In this document: positions 9,522-20,649 of the stretch, piece by piece | Numbering within the stretch: the stretch's first letter is position 1 | Layout of the letters: each line of letters begins with the position of its first letter | NCBI GenBank assembly: GCA_947581835.1 | Contig: CANPVV010000009.1 | Span: 1 to 35,451, forward strand | Length of the DNA: 35,451 nucleotides | Direction of reading: 5' to 3' | From: an uncultured Bacilli bacterium | GTDB taxonomy: Bacteria; Bacillota_I; Bacilli_A; RF39; UBA660 | Notes under the pieces: generated by a model | Told to the model about the DNA's origin: nothing | What the model saw: the letters and a program-made list of their open reading frames with translations, nothing else | Database searches by the model: none | Position numbers and translations under genes: made by a program

Positions 9522-10622
9522 TTACACATTAAACCTAAAGTAAACAATATCTCCATCTTGCATTAAATAATCTTTACCTTCAAGCCTTAATTTTCCTGCT
9601 TCTTTTACCTTTAATTCTGTACCATATTCTTTTAAATCATCAAAACTCGCAACCTCTGCTTTAATAAAACCTCGCTCAATATCACTATGAATTAAACCTG
9701 CACAAGACTTAGCGTTCATTCCCTTCTTAAAAGTCCAAGCTCGACACTCATCCGGTCCACTTGTAAAAAATGTTGCTAACCCTAGTAAATTATATGTTGC
9801 AAATATTAATTTATCCAAACCGGAATTACTTATTCCAAGTTCATTTAAAAATACTTTTTTATCTTCATCAGATAACTCTGCAAGTTCACTTTCCATTTTT
9901 GCACACATTACAATTACTCCACTGTTCTCGCCTCTAGCATACTCCTTAACCTCTAAAGTATATTTATTATCTCCCACAACTATATCATCTTCTTTAACAT
10001 TCGCTGCATATATTAAAGGTTTAATCGTAATAAAATTAAAGGAACGCATAACATTTAACTCTTCTTCACTAAAATCTACTAATCTTAAAGGTATATTCTC
10101 TTCCAAACTTTTTTTAGCTTTCTTTAAAGCCTCTACTTCTAACATAGCCTCTTTATCTTTAGTAGTCTCTGCTTTTTTTATAATTTTTTCTAATCTATTA
10201 TCAATTATTTCTAAATCCGCCAAAATAAGTTCTACATTAATAACTTCTATATCTCTAATCGGATCAGTTTTCCCAATCACATGAGTAATATTTTCATCAT
10301 CAAAGCATCTTACAACCTCAACTATCGCATCACACTCTCTAATATGACTTAAAAACTTATTTCCTAATCCCTCACCTTTAGAAGCTCCTTTAACTAATCC
10401 AGCAATATCTGTAAATTCAAAACTTGTTGGAACTACACTTTTAGGCATATATAAATTTTCTAAAAAAGTTAATCTCTCATCTGGCACTGTTACTATTCCT
10501 ACATTAGGATCTATTGTCGCAAAAGGATAATTCGCGGCTAAAATATTCTTCTTTGTAATCGCATTAAATAAAGTTGACTTTCCCACATTAGGAAGTCCTA
10601 CTATTCCTGCTTTTAAACTCAT
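9522..10622 (-). CDS. ychF: Redox-regulated ATPase YchF (Obg family)
   Basis: GIVGLPNVGKSTLFNAIT, NYPFATIDPNVGIV, DIAGLVKGASKGEGLGNKFL, TGS domain. Confidence 0.97.
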   Translation of the reverse strand: MSLKAGIVGLPNVGKSTLFNAITKKNILAANYPFATIDPNVGIVTVPDERLTFLENLYMPKSVVPTSFEFTDIAGLVKGASKGEGLGNKFLSHIRECDAIVEVVRCFDDENITHVIGKTDPIRDIEVINVELILADLEIIDNRLEKIIKKAETTKDKEAMLEVEALKKAKKSLEENIPLRLVDFSEEELNVMRSFNFITIKPLIYAANVKEDDIVVGDNKYTLEVKEYARGENSGVIVMCAKMESELAELSDEDKKVFLNELGISNSGLDKLIFATYNLLGLATFFTSGPDECRAWTFKKGMNAKSCAGLIHSDIERGFIKAEVASFDDLKEYGTELKVKEAGKLRLEGKDYLMQDGDIVYFRFNV

Positions 10623-10691
10623 AAAAATCCTTCTTTCTAAAATTATTTTATCAAATATTTCTTAAAATGTCTTTATTTTTCTCATAAAAAA

Positions 10692-10714
10692 GAATGATAA
10701 TTGGGTTATCATTC
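10692..10714 (-). terminator. Intrinsic terminator of the AbgT-family gene
   Basis: GAATGATAA-TTGGG-TTATCATTC followed by TTTTTT on the minus strand. Confidence 0.8.
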
Positions 10715-10718
10715 CTTA

Positions 10719-12269
10719 TTATATACTTACAACTCCATTTATTCCAATTGGTAAACCAATAATATACCAAACAATCAACAATGAAATCAAAATAACTCCC
10801 ACCACAATACTATATGGCAACTGATATTTCAAAGTTTTAAATAAATTTATTGGTTTACTACCCTGATTATATTTCTCTAAATAAGCTAAATATATAACAT
10901 AATAAGCTGCGATAGGAGTTAAAGCCATAAATGCTGATTCTCCAAATCTAAATATTACCTGAGTAAACTCTGGCGCTATTCCTGCATCCATCAAAGTTGG
11001 TACTGCAATACCTGATAATATTAACCATTTAAAGTTTGAATTAGGTAAAAATATTGTCGCAAGCCCACTAATTAAAAATAAAATTATAATTAAAGGAATA
11101 GTCCCTAAACCATCAATTAACAATATATTTGCTAATCCAGCCATTACAACTTCCCCAATATTTGTTTTCTTAAAAATACTTATAAAAGTTGAAGCAAAAA
11201 ATATCAAGACTAAAGTTTTTCCAATTCCATCTAAACTATGACCTAAATCATCACATAAATCTTTATTATTTTTTATTGTTTTAGCTCCAATTCCATAAAA
11301 CAACCCTAAAATAACAAAAAACATTGTTACCACAAATACAAATCCATTACTAAAAAAGGAAGATGCACTAAATAATTTATCTATATAAAATTTTTGGGAT
11401 TGATCAAGTAATGCTCCTGATAAAGGAAGTCCTGGAATAATTGAATAAATAAAGAATAATAAATATAAAAGTCCGGCCATAATTGCTAAAACTAAACCTT
11501 TTAATTCTTTATTAGTTATAACAAATTCTTCTTCTATTTCCATCTGTGGAAAATCATACTTTGGAAGTCTTGGAGCAATATAATTCTCCGTTATAATTGT
11601 AATTGCCATTGCAACTAATATAACCGCAACAAGCATAATAAAGAAAAAAGCAAATGTTCCTAAACTATATCCTGGATTAATCGTATGTGCTCCCATTAAA
11701 GTACTTCTAAGCAATTCTGAATCACTACTCGTAAATAAAATATTTATTCCTGTACCCGCACTTAAAGCTGCATAAGAAGCTATAATTCCAATATAAGGAT
11801 TTCTTCTCCCATACATAAATATTATCGCGCTTAAAGGTATCATTATTACATATGGTAGATATCCCACTATCCCCGAAATAATACAAACAAGAACTAAAAA
11901 GAATGTAACATTCTTTTTCTTTGCCTTCTTAGTTAAAAGAGTTATTGTTGTTTTTAAAAACCCACTCTTTTCCATAACTCCAATTCCAATTAATATAATA
12001 ATTAAACTAGATAAAGGAGTAAATGATACAAAATTAGCTACAGTCGTTGTAAAAATATATTTCAAACCACTTAAACTAAATAATGAATTAACTTGAGCTA
12101 ACCCTTGTGTTGCATCTAAAGTAACGTCATCTAAAATCGTAGTATAATTTACCTGAACTCCTAATAAACCTAAAAAACCACTTATAACAATCGTAACAAC
12201 TATTAAGATAACTAAAGTCATTATAGGATCTAAAGTTATTCGTTCTTTAAGATTTCTCCTCTTCATCAT
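10719..12269 (-). CDS. AbgT-family transporter
   Basis: 516 aa, polytopic; LIIILIGIGVMEKSGFL, SAGTGINILFTSSDSELL and IFLPNSNFKWLILSGIAVPTLMDAGIAPEFTQVIFRFGES match the AbgT family. Confidence 0.85.
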   Translation of the reverse strand: MMKRRNLKERITLDPIMTLVILIVVTIVISGFLGLLGVQVNYTTILDDVTLDATQGLAQVNSLFSLSGLKYIFTTTVANFVSFTPLSSLIIILIGIGVMEKSGFLKTTITLLTKKAKKKNVTFFLVLVCIISGIVGYLPYVIMIPLSAIIFMYGRRNPYIGIIASYAALSAGTGINILFTSSDSELLRSTLMGAHTINPGYSLGTFAFFFIMLVAVILVAMAITIITENYIAPRLPKYDFPQMEIEEEFVITNKELKGLVLAIMAGLLYLLFFIYSIIPGLPLSGALLDQSQKFYIDKLFSASSFFSNGFVFVVTMFFVILGLFYGIGAKTIKNNKDLCDDLGHSLDGIGKTLVLIFFASTFISIFKKTNIGEVVMAGLANILLIDGLGTIPLIIILFLISGLATIFLPNSNFKWLILSGIAVPTLMDAGIAPEFTQVIFRFGESAFMALTPIAAYYVIYLAYLEKYNQGSKPINLFKTLKYQLPYSIVVGVILISLLIVWYIIGLPIGINGVVSI

Positions 12270-12453
12270 AACCTCCTACTACTTTTTTTAATTTTTTTTC
12301 AAATTCTAATCTGTCAATCATAATTTCTCTACCACAATGAATACACTTAAGTTTTATATCCACTCCATTACGTATTATTTCCCATAAATTAGTTCCACAA
12401 GCATGTTGTTTTTTCATAATAACTCTATCATTAAGCTTATATATCTTTTCCAT
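12247..12453 (-). CDS. DUF951 family protein
   Basis: MEKIYKLNDRVIMKKQHACGTNLWEIIRNGVDIKLKCIHCGREIMIDRLEFEKKLK. ATG at 12453 follows a GAGGTG RBS, so the TTG at 12465 is less likely. Confidence 0.85.
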   Translation of the reverse strand: MEKIYKLNDRVIMKKQHACGTNLWEIIRNGVDIKLKCIHCGREIMIDRLEFEKKLKKVVGGYDEEEKS

Positions 12454-13267
12454 GATGCACCTCAATCTGATTATAAGGAATTTTTAAGTTACTAGCCTCA
12501 TAAGCAATTTTTATTCTTCTAAGCATCTCTCTTCTAATTGTATATCTATCATTTTGATTACATTTAATCTTAATTAAATATTGAACAGAATGAGCTCCTA
12601 AATCATTAATTCCTAAATATTCACTCTCACTAAATATTAACTTATCTTTTTTAGCTTCCTCAATTACTTGTTTTAAAACTTCTTCAACTTTTTCTGTTTC
12701 TTCTTCATAACCTGTTGCAATCTCTATTAATAAATTAGCTTTCTTTTGACTAGCATTTATAATAGTATCAATATTTCTATTCGCAACAATTAAAACCTGT
12801 CCATCAAAAGCTTTAATTTTAGTAGTTCTAAGTCCTAATTCTACAACTTCTCCTGTAAAATCTTGATAAGTAACAATATCTCCTACTTGTAAATAATTCT
12901 CTAAAACTAAAAATATTCCACTTATTAAATCTTTAACTGTATCTTGTAAAGCTAAACCTAAAACAACACCCGCTATACCTAAAGAAGTAATTAAACTCTT
13001 TGTATCTATTCCAAAAAAATCTAAAATAATTAATAAAGCAATAATATATACAATATATCTAAATATACTTTGTATTAATCTAATAATAGTTTTTCTTCTC
13101 TTAACCTCAAAATCATCTTTACCAGAAATTAATAATCTTGATATTAACTTATTAAATAATTGAACTATAACCCAAGCTACCCCTAAAGTTATAATCGTAC
13201 CAATTACTTGTCGTCTCATAATAAACTTATATATTACGTTTAAAATATCCATTTTATTCTTCTCCAA
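12437..13267 (-). CDS. MscS-family mechanosensitive channel
   Basis: LITSLGIAGVVLGLALQDTVKDLISGIFLVLENYLQVGDIV. Confidence 0.92.
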   Translation of the reverse strand: MEKNKMDILNVIYKFIMRRQVIGTIITLGVAWVIVQLFNKLISRLLISGKDDFEVKRRKTIIRLIQSIFRYIVYIIALLIILDFFGIDTKSLITSLGIAGVVLGLALQDTVKDLISGIFLVLENYLQVGDIVTYQDFTGEVVELGLRTTKIKAFDGQVLIVANRNIDTIINASQKKANLLIEIATGYEEETEKVEEVLKQVIEEAKKDKLIFSESEYLGINDLGAHSVQYLIKIKCNQNDRYTIRREMLRRIKIAYEASNLKIPYNQIEVHHGKDI

Positions 13268-14153
13268 CTTGAATATTTAAATTCTCTAATATTCTTGTTA
13301 GTTCTTCATCATCACGATAAGGAATTTCAATCTTTTTATTATTTATTTTAACTTTAACTCCTAATCTTTCTCGACATAAATTCTCATAAATACTATATTT
13401 AATATCAAAATTAGAATTACGACTAATATTATGTTTCTTAGGTAAATTCTCTAAACTAATTAATTTCTCTGTATCTCTAACACTTAAACCTTCTCTAACA
13501 ATTCTTAAAGCTAATTCATTTATCTTTGCCTCATCTTCAAGTTTACTTAATGCTCTTGCATGTCCCATCGATAAATCTTTAGATTCTACTAAATTAACTG
13601 TTATTTCTGGTAAATTAAGAAGACCTAACATATTAGTAATATAACTTCTACTTTTAGCAAACTTATGAGCCAATTCTTCCTGTGTAATATTATTAATTTT
13701 TAATATATTTTCATACGCTCTAGCTTCTTCAATTGGATTTAAATTCTCTCTTTCAATATTCTCAATTAAAGCTATTTCCATCATTTCAATATCATTAAAT
13801 TCTTTGATAATCGCCGGAATTGTTGCAAGTCCTGCCATTCTAGCTGCTCTAGTTCTTCTCTCACCTGCAACTAATTCATAACCCTTAATACTTTTCTTAA
13901 CAATAATAGGTTGAATAATTCCATGTTCTTTTATACTTTCGGCAAGTTCTTCTAAAGCATCTTTATCAAATACAACTCTTGGTTGATAGGGATTACTTCT
14001 AATCTCATCTAATGCTATATCCATAATTTCCCCACTATTTACCGCATCATCAACTATTTTCTCTTCAAAATTATCAAAATTAATAACTTCATTTGAAAAT
14101 AATTGTTCTAATCCCTTTCCTAAAGCTTTTTTCCTAGTTTCCGTCACGAGCAA
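13254..14153 (-). CDS. parB: ParB/Spo0J-family chromosome partitioning protein
   Basis: IRSNPYQPRVVFDKDALEELAESIKEHGIIQPIIV, GYELVAGERRTRAARMAG, ALIENIERENLNPIEEARAY. Confidence 0.95.
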   Translation of the reverse strand: MLVTETRKKALGKGLEQLFSNEVINFDNFEEKIVDDAVNSGEIMDIALDEIRSNPYQPRVVFDKDALEELAESIKEHGIIQPIIVKKSIKGYELVAGERRTRAARMAGLATIPAIIKEFNDIEMMEIALIENIERENLNPIEEARAYENILKINNITQEELAHKFAKSRSYITNMLGLLNLPEITVNLVESKDLSMGHARALSKLEDEAKINELALRIVREGLSVRDTEKLISLENLPKKHNISRNSNFDIKYSIYENLCRERLGVKVKINNKKIEIPYRDDEELTRILENLNIQVGEE

Positions 14154-14919
14154 TCACTTCCTTTGCTAAATTATGATACGCTATCGTAGCTTTACTTTTT
14201 GGGTCATATTCATTAATCGGTTTTCCATGACTAGGTGCCTCAACTAATCTTACTAATCTTGGAATAATTGTATTAAAAACTTTATCTTTAAAATATTTTC
14301 TTACTTCTTCAATTACTTCTAAACCAATAATAGTTCTTCCATCTAACATTGTAAGTAATACTCCTTCTATTCTTAAAGCTGGATTCATACTTGATTGTAC
14401 CATTATAATTGAATTTAAAAGTTGGGTAATTCCCTCTAATGCAAAAAATTCACATTGAACAGGTATAATAACTGAATCACTTGCCACCAAAGCATTCATT
14501 GTTGGTAATCCTAAAGCTGGTTGACAATCTATAATAATATAATCATAATTATCTTTAACTGTATCTATTGCAATTCTTAATTGTTCATTTTGATGAAATT
14601 CTGGATTTTCTAACATTTTTTTAACAAACTCTACATCTACTCCCGCTAAATTAATTGTTGATGGTAAAATACTTAAATTCTTAAATTTAGTTTTTTTAAT
14701 CGCCTCTTTCATGGGAGTTATTCCTGCCATAACCTCATACACATCATGGCTATAATCACCATTAGATAATCCAAGTCCTGTAGTCGCATTTCTTTGAGGA
14801 TCAAGGTCAATTAAAAGCGTTTTTTTTCCTAATACACCCAAAGCTGCTGCCAAATTTATACTAGTTGTTGTCTTTCCAACTCCACCCTTTTGATTAACTA
14901 ATGAAATAACTTTTGCCAT
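14134..14919 (-). CDS. parA: ParA/Soj-family ATPase
   Basis: SLVNQKGGVGKTTTSINLAAALG, LLIDLDPQRNATTGLG, DCQPALGLPTMNAL. Confidence 0.95.
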   Translation of the reverse strand: MAKVISLVNQKGGVGKTTTSINLAAALGVLGKKTLLIDLDPQRNATTGLGLSNGDYSHDVYEVMAGITPMKEAIKKTKFKNLSILPSTINLAGVDVEFVKKMLENPEFHQNEQLRIAIDTVKDNYDYIIIDCQPALGLPTMNALVASDSVIIPVQCEFFALEGITQLLNSIIMVQSSMNPALRIEGVLLTMLDGRTIIGLEVIEEVRKYFKDKVFNTIIPRLVRLVEAPSHGKPINEYDPKSKATIAYHNLAKEVIARDGN

Positions 14920-15033
14920 TTATGTACACCTCTTTATATTTTATAGATAACTAAAAATATTTTAACATATAATTCCTAATTTGTCTTTATATTTTTATCT
15001 AATTTAATGAATTTTAAAACAACCCTAAAAAAA

Positions 15034-15055
15034 AATAAAGTAATGAAACTTTATT
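15034..15055 (-). terminator. Intrinsic terminator
   Basis: AATAAAGT/ACTTTATT followed by a T run on the minus strand. Confidence 0.7.
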
Positions 15056-15967
15056 CTAATTTAATTTCCTAACTCTCTTAACTGTATCTCTCGGAATATA
15101 CTCAACAACTGATGCTGCCTCATAAAAAAGTAAATCTAAATTTTTCTTTACTCCATCACTATCTGCTAAACTTTTTATCGCGGGATTAACAATTAAAGCA
15201 TGGTCTTGATAAAAATTAACTTTTCCCCTAAAAGCTTTAATATCTTTATAACTATTTAACATATTAGCCCTAATATCTCTTTCTTTGGGTGATACTAACT
15301 GAGATAAAAATAACTGTCTAAGACTATTATCAACACCCGTAATTGCTAAATTAACATTTTTTAAAAATCCCGCTTTATATAAAGAAACCAAAAAATAAGG
15401 ATCACTACAAAGCAAGGTATTTACTTCTTCTCTATCTAAATATCTTAAAAACTCATAATTAACTAAATCTCTTCTAAATACTTCTTCTTTCCCATAAGAA
15501 TTATCTATCATATAATCTATATTTGGATTAACTATTCCTAAAGTATAACCATCCTTAATTTTTAAAGGCTCATCTTCTATTATATACACATTTTTAAAAT
15601 TACTTAAAAACTTCTTCAAACTATCACTATCATCTATCCATGCTTTATCTAAAAATTTATCTCCATACACTGAATAATAAGCTAAATCATGTTTTCCCAT
15701 CGCAATATATGTTGGTGCTATACTTCCTAAATTTTTAATAAATTCACCTAATTTATAAGTAGCATTTGCTCTAAAATGTAATAAGTTAGTTGCTTCAATT
15801 AAATTACCCACAATATATATCGCATCATATCTATCTTTCTTTAATTCTTCTAATATTTTATCTAACTTAGAATTATCTTTTAAACTAAAATATCGCAAAT
15901 TACTAATAACTAAAGCTTTTAATCCCTCTTGAGCCTTAGATGGTATTTGATATCTAAATAAACGCAT
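15056..15967 (-). CDS. Calcineurin-like metallophosphoesterase-type protein
   Basis: LKALVISNLRYF, YDAIYIVGNLIEA, YIAMGKHDLAYY, LAITGVDNSLRQLF. Start trimmed from 16057 to MRLFRYQIP at 15967, directly preceded by GGAGGG. Confidence 0.65.
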   Translation of the reverse strand: MRLFRYQIPSKAQEGLKALVISNLRYFSLKDNSKLDKILEELKKDRYDAIYIVGNLIEATNLLHFRANATYKLGEFIKNLGSIAPTYIAMGKHDLAYYSVYGDKFLDKAWIDDSDSLKKFLSNFKNVYIIEDEPLKIKDGYTLGIVNPNIDYMIDNSYGKEEVFRRDLVNYEFLRYLDREEVNTLLCSDPYFLVSLYKAGFLKNVNLAITGVDNSLRQLFLSQLVSPKERDIRANMLNSYKDIKAFRGKVNFYQDHALIVNPAIKSLADSDGVKKNLDLLFYEAASVVEYIPRDTVKRVRKLN

Positions 15968-16021
15968 AAAACCCTCCCAAAAACAAAAAATATTATAACA
16001 CAAAATAATTAAAAGTAAAGA

Positions 16022-16048
16022 AAAATTGATAACACAATTATCAATTTT
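16022..16048 (-). terminator. Intrinsic terminator overlapping the ftsH stop
   Basis: AAAATTGATAA/TTATCAATTTT followed by T-rich sequence on the minus strand. Confidence 0.65.
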
Positions 16049-18023
16049 CTTCTTCATCTAAAAGTTCTTTTTCTAATTCTTCTTTAGATAACTTTTTATA
16101 ATTTTTAACTCCTTTTTCTTTAGCTTCTTCTCTAAGTTCTTCTAACTCTTTTTCTTCATCAATCTCTTCAGTTGATAAATATTTACCAGTAGTTACTAAA
16201 GAATCAATCTGTTCTTTTGTTAAAGTTTCATGTTCTACTAAAGCATCAGCAAGTATATTAACTAAATCTTCATTAGCTTTCAATATTTCTTTAGCTTTTT
16301 CATAACACTCTTCCACAATTTTTCTTACTTCTTCATCAATTTCATGAGCAACTTTATCAGAGAAATTCTTAGTTTTTCCATAATCTCTACCTAAAAATAC
16401 TCCTTCCGTTTTTTGTTCATATTGAACAGGTCCTAAATCACTCATTCCATATTCTGTTACCATTGCTCTTGCAATATTAGTAGCTTTCTTAAAGTCATCA
16501 CTAGCACCTGTTGTAATCTCTCCTAAAAACATTTCTTCACTAACACGGCCACCTAGTAACCCAATAATTTGAGCCTCTAGTTCCCTCTTCGTCATAATAG
16601 CAATTTTCTCTTCTCTTGGAAGCATCATGGTATATCCACCCGCAACACCTCTAGGAATAATTGTTATTTTATGAACTTCATTAGCATCTTCTAACTTTAT
16701 ACCAATTACCGCATGGCCAGATTCATGAATTGCCACCAATCTTTTTTCTTTATCTGTAATTTTTCGACTAACTTTTGCTGGTCCCATTAAAACTCTATCG
16801 GTTGCCTCATCAATTTCATCCATTGTAATCGCATTTTTATCTCTTCTAACCGCCAGTAATGCCGCCTCATTTAATAAATTCTCTAAATCTGCTCCACTAA
16901 ATCCTGGAGTTCTAAGACTTAAATTCTTAATATTAACATCTGGTGCCAATATTTTATTTTTTGAATGAACTTTTAAAATAGCTTCTCTTTCATTCGCATC
17001 AGGTAAACTTACTGTAACTTGTCTATCAAATCTTCCTGGACGAAGTAATGCTGGGTCTAACACATCTGGTCTATTAGTCGCAGCCATAATGATTATTCCT
17101 TCATTTTCCCCAAATCCATCCATTTCTGTTAATAATTGATTTAAGGTTTGCTCTCTCTCATCATGTCCTCCACCTAAACCAGTTCCTCTTTGACGACCTA
17201 CGGCATCTATTTCATCAATAAATATTAAACATGGTGCACTTCTTTTAGCATCTTTAAACATTTCTCTAACTCGGCTTGCTCCTACCCCTACAAATAATTC
17301 TACAAAATCAGAACCACTTATATAGAAAAATGGAACATTTGCCTCACCCGCAACAGCTCTTGCAAGTAATGTTTTACCAGTTCCTGGAGGCCCCACAAGT
17401 AACACTCCTTTAGGTATTCTAGCCCCCAATTTTTGAAACTTCTTTGGATTCTTTAAGAAATCAATTAATTCTTTAACTTCTTCTTTTTCTTCTTTTAATC
17501 CAGCCACATCACTAAATTTAGCTTGATGCTTATCATCACTAAGTTTAGCTCTACTCTTTCCAAAATCCATTGAACCCTTATTAGTACTAGCAAGCTTTGA
17601 AAATAAAACATAAGCCATAATAGCTAATAACACTAAAGGTAAAACTTGAACTATAATATATAAAACCGGACTTGAACCAGGATCAGAATTAGTCTCATAT
17701 TCCTCTATATCCATTGCCTCCGCATAATCAGTAATACTTCCAATCTCTGCTTCAATTACTTTTACACTAAAAGACTCATTTTCTTTATAATCTTTTAACT
17801 TACCTTCAACTAAATAAATAGATTCATTACTCTTAGGTGTAATAACTATCTCGGTAACTTCTTCATTTTTTAAAGCTGTAATTAATTCTCCAGTCTTTAA
17901 TTCATGAACTTGATTACCACCCATACCTAAAACTAATAAAGTTGCCCCAATTATAATCAATAAAATTAAATAAGGGAAAAAGTTTCTTAATGTATTATTT
18001 CTTTTAATTTCTTTAGTATTCAT
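16041..18023 (-). CDS. ftsH: ATP-dependent zinc metalloprotease FtsH
   Basis: [21 protein letters not shown] motif [25 protein letters not shown] zinc site. Confidence 0.98.
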   Translation of the reverse strand: MNTKEIKRNNTLRNFFPYLILLIIIGATLLVLGMGGNQVHELKTGELITALKNEEVTEIVITPKSNESIYLVEGKLKDYKENESFSVKVIEAEIGSITDYAEAMDIEEYETNSDPGSSPVLYIIVQVLPLVLLAIMAYVLFSKLASTNKGSMDFGKSRAKLSDDKHQAKFSDVAGLKEEKEEVKELIDFLKNPKKFQKLGARIPKGVLLVGPPGTGKTLLARAVAGEANVPFFYISGSDFVELFVGVGASRVREMFKDAKRSAPCLIFIDEIDAVGRQRGTGLGGGHDEREQTLNQLLTEMDGFGENEGIIIMAATNRPDVLDPALLRPGRFDRQVTVSLPDANEREAILKVHSKNKILAPDVNIKNLSLRTPGFSGADLENLLNEAALLAVRRDKNAITMDEIDEATDRVLMGPAKVSRKITDKEKRLVAIHESGHAVIGIKLEDANEVHKITIIPRGVAGGYTMMLPREEKIAIMTKRELEAQIIGLLGGRVSEEMFLGEITTGASDDFKKATNIARAMVTEYGMSDLGPVQYEQKTEGVFLGRDYGKTKNFSDKVAHEIDEEVRKIVEECYEKAKEILKANEDLVNILADALVEHETLTKEQIDSLVTTGKYLSTEEIDEEKELEELREEAKEKGVKNYKKLSKEELEKELLDEEEN

Positions 18024-19351
18024 TATTTTTCCTCCTCATATTGCAGTATTATATCACAAATTCCATTAGATTCCACATCAAATTTAGATTTTTTCACTCC
18101 CGGCAGCCATAAAATATTATTTTCACTATCTGTAACTATTGGAAATATCTCTCTTTTATCCATTGGAACTTTCTCATCAATAAATATATCTTTTATCTTT
18201 TTAGTTCCTCGCATCTTTTTAACTGCCATCTTATCTCCATTTTTTCTCGACCTAACAATAATAGGTAATTTAATATCTTCACTACATAATCTTATTACAT
18301 AATTACTCTTACTAGCACTTTTTTTAATAACTCTAATCTTTCCACTAGGAATTTTTACCTCATCACTATCTAATATATATGAAAAAGTCTGCCATTCTTT
18401 ATTATGTTCTATTTTTAATCTATTATATATTTTTCTTGCTACATACCCATTTGGTAAATTAATCTCACTATTACTTTTATCTCCCTTTATTAATTTAAAT
18501 ATTTGTTCAGTATGTTTATCACTAACAAAAAACAAATTATTTCCATAAACTAAAGATAATTCATATTCAATCACTTTCTTAGCTAAAAAATCTCCTAATT
18601 TAAGTAATTTCTTAATATCAATACCTTTACTATCATCTTTAATCTCTTTTAAAGTATTAACTATATATTTATCTAAAAACAAATTAACCTCATTTAACTC
18701 TTGACTAAACTTTAAAAATTTCAAGTGTACATTTGAGTTCTCTGCCTTTAAAAAAGGTAATACTTCCTTTCTATATCTATTTCTCGTATAATCTAAAGAA
18801 TAATTACTCTCATCAACATAATACTTCAAATGATTATCTTCCATATATTCTAATATTTCATCTTTTGTAACTCTAATTAAAGGTCTAACTATCTTATAAT
18901 TATTCATTAAAGCAATTTCTCTAAATCCCCCATAACCTTTAAGAGAACTTCCTCTAACTAGCCTCATCATAATAGTTTCTACTAAATCATCCCCATGATG
19001 AGCCGTCATTAAATATTTAGCATGATATTTCTTAACAACCTTTTTAAAAAATTCATATCTTTTTTCTCTTGCTTCTCTCTCTAAATTATCATGACTATAT
19101 TCTTTAATTTCCATATATTCAAAAGTTAAACCATGCTCTTTCGCATATTCTTCCACAAAAACTTTTTCTTCTTCACTTTCCACTCTAAGTTTATGATTAA
19201 CATGAGCAACAATTATATTTAAATCTAACTCATCTTTTAATTTCCACAATAAATGAACAAGACACATAGAATCTGGTCCACCCGAAGTTGCTACTACAAT
19301 AATATCATTTTTTTTAAGTATATTTGTTAAGTTATCTATTACTTGCTTCAT
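18023..19351 (-). CDS. tilS: tRNA(Ile)-lysidine synthetase
   Basis: [63 protein letters not shown]. Confidence 0.95.
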   Translation of the reverse strand: MKQVIDNLTNILKKNDIIVVATSGGPDSMCLVHLLWKLKDELDLNIIVAHVNHKLRVESEEEKVFVEEYAKEHGLTFEYMEIKEYSHDNLEREAREKRYEFFKKVVKKYHAKYLMTAHHGDDLVETIMMRLVRGSSLKGYGGFREIALMNNYKIVRPLIRVTKDEILEYMEDNHLKYYVDESNYSLDYTRNRYRKEVLPFLKAENSNVHLKFLKFSQELNEVNLFLDKYIVNTLKEIKDDSKGIDIKKLLKLGDFLAKKVIEYELSLVYGNNLFFVSDKHTEQIFKLIKGDKSNSEINLPNGYVARKIYNRLKIEHNKEWQTFSYILDSDEVKIPSGKIRVIKKSASKSNYVIRLCSEDIKLPIIVRSRKNGDKMAVKKMRGTKKIKDIFIDEKVPMDKREIFPIVTDSENNILWLPGVKKSKFDVESNGICDIILQYEEEK

Positions 19352-19408
19352 TATACCTCTCCACGTCTAATAATTGTATCACATAATTAAGCTTATATCA
19401 AATTTTTT

Positions 19409-20170
19409 TTAATCTATTGCCCTTTTATGTTCTAAAATAGCTTTAATATTACTTATAATTGCCTCAATATTAAATATTTTCTCTTCACTATCCTCTAAAC
19501 TTTTTCTTTTCTCTAAATAATCCAGAAAATCTAAAGCACAAGCTTTATCTAATTCCTTATCTTCTTTTAATAACCTAAAATAATCTTCTAACATAATACT
19601 TAATGTTCCATTATAAGTATTTACTGTATTATCATCTCTAACAATCCCAAGTCCATGAATTTTAGCAATAAAAGGATTACAAGGAACTAAAAGATCCTCT
19701 AATATAAAATTACTATTACAATAATTTATAAAAGGCATAACCTCTTTTTTATCATAAAATCTAATAACAATATTTTCATTAGTAGCTTTAACATAAAACT
19801 TAACTGTTGCTTTAACACTATTTCTAATTAAATACAAAAAAATAGTTTTTAAAGCACTAATAAGATACTCATATTTAACTGGAAAATATAATTTTACTGC
19901 ATCTTTATAAAAAGCTTTTTTATCAGCATAAAAACCAATATAATATGTCGCATTTTCTCCAGTCTTTACTCTTTTAGCTTCATACTTAACTAAAGAATTA
20001 CTTAAATTATCTAAAAAATCCTGATAAAAAGTTTCAATATCTTCAACTAAAGATTTATCTTTCTTAACCCCAATATACTTTAATATATAATAATAATCAT
20101 CTCTCGTATAATCTCTATCTTTAGTCTTAATCTCCATCGCAATTTTCTTCATAAACTCATTGATATTCAT
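19409..20170 (-). CDS. Hypothetical protein
   Basis: Start at MNINEFMKK (20170) after AAAGGAGGAAG; no family recognised. Confidence 0.7.
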   Translation of the reverse strand: MNINEFMKKIAMEIKTKDRDYTRDDYYYILKYIGVKKDKSLVEDIETFYQDFLDNLSNSLVKYEAKRVKTGENATYYIGFYADKKAFYKDAVKLYFPVKYEYLISALKTIFLYLIRNSVKATVKFYVKATNENIVIRFYDKKEVMPFINYCNSNFILEDLLVPCNPFIAKIHGLGIVRDDNTVNTYNGTLSIMLEDYFRLLKEDKELDKACALDFLDYLEKRKSLEDSEEKIFNIEAIISNIKAILEHKRAID

Positions 20171-20574
20171 TAAACTTCCTCCTTTAAATACCAAATATCT
20201 CCTTCTTTATTTTTCACTTTATACCCAAATCTCTCATAAAAACTAATAGCTCTCTTATTTTTTCGTCTTACCTTTATAACTTTAACCTTTTTTCTAATTC
20301 TTTTAAATACTTTTCCCCCAATTCCTTTATTCTGATACTTATCATCTATATATAATAAATCTAACTCTCCATTATCTATTATATAAGCTCCTATCTTTCT
20401 AAAATTCTTCCATATTATTCTTGCTTTCTCATAATTATCTTTTACATAATTAGTAACATATTGAATAATTAATAATTTATCTTTACTATTACTTACATAA
20501 GGTAAAATAGTTTTCAATTTAAAATCAACTAATAAAAGTTTATCCCAACTCTTAGTCCTACTTACTATAATCAT
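20170..20574 (-). CDS. GNAT-family N-acetyltransferase
   Basis: LDLLYIDDKYQNKGIGGKVFKRIRKKVKVIKVRRKNKRAISFYERFGYKV. Confidence 0.8.
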   Translation of the reverse strand: MIIVSRTKSWDKLLLVDFKLKTILPYVSNSKDKLLIIQYVTNYVKDNYEKARIIWKNFRKIGAYIIDNGELDLLYIDDKYQNKGIGGKVFKRIRKKVKVIKVRRKNKRAISFYERFGYKVKNKEGDIWYLKEEV

Positions 20575-20627
20575 TTATTCACCATATCTTAATTATATAT
20601 TATTTTCTTTCTTTTGTACAGAGAAAA

Positions 20628-20649
20628 AAACATTCTAAATTGAATGTTT
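20628..20649 (-). terminator. Intrinsic terminator after the M23 gene
   Basis: AAACATTC/GAATGTTT followed by a T run on the minus strand. Confidence 0.75.

Noticed and set aside
14920-15033. parS site next to parAB
   Set aside because: Looked for TGTTTCACGTGAAACA-like sequence in and around the parAB region by eye and found none; it may lie outside the window.
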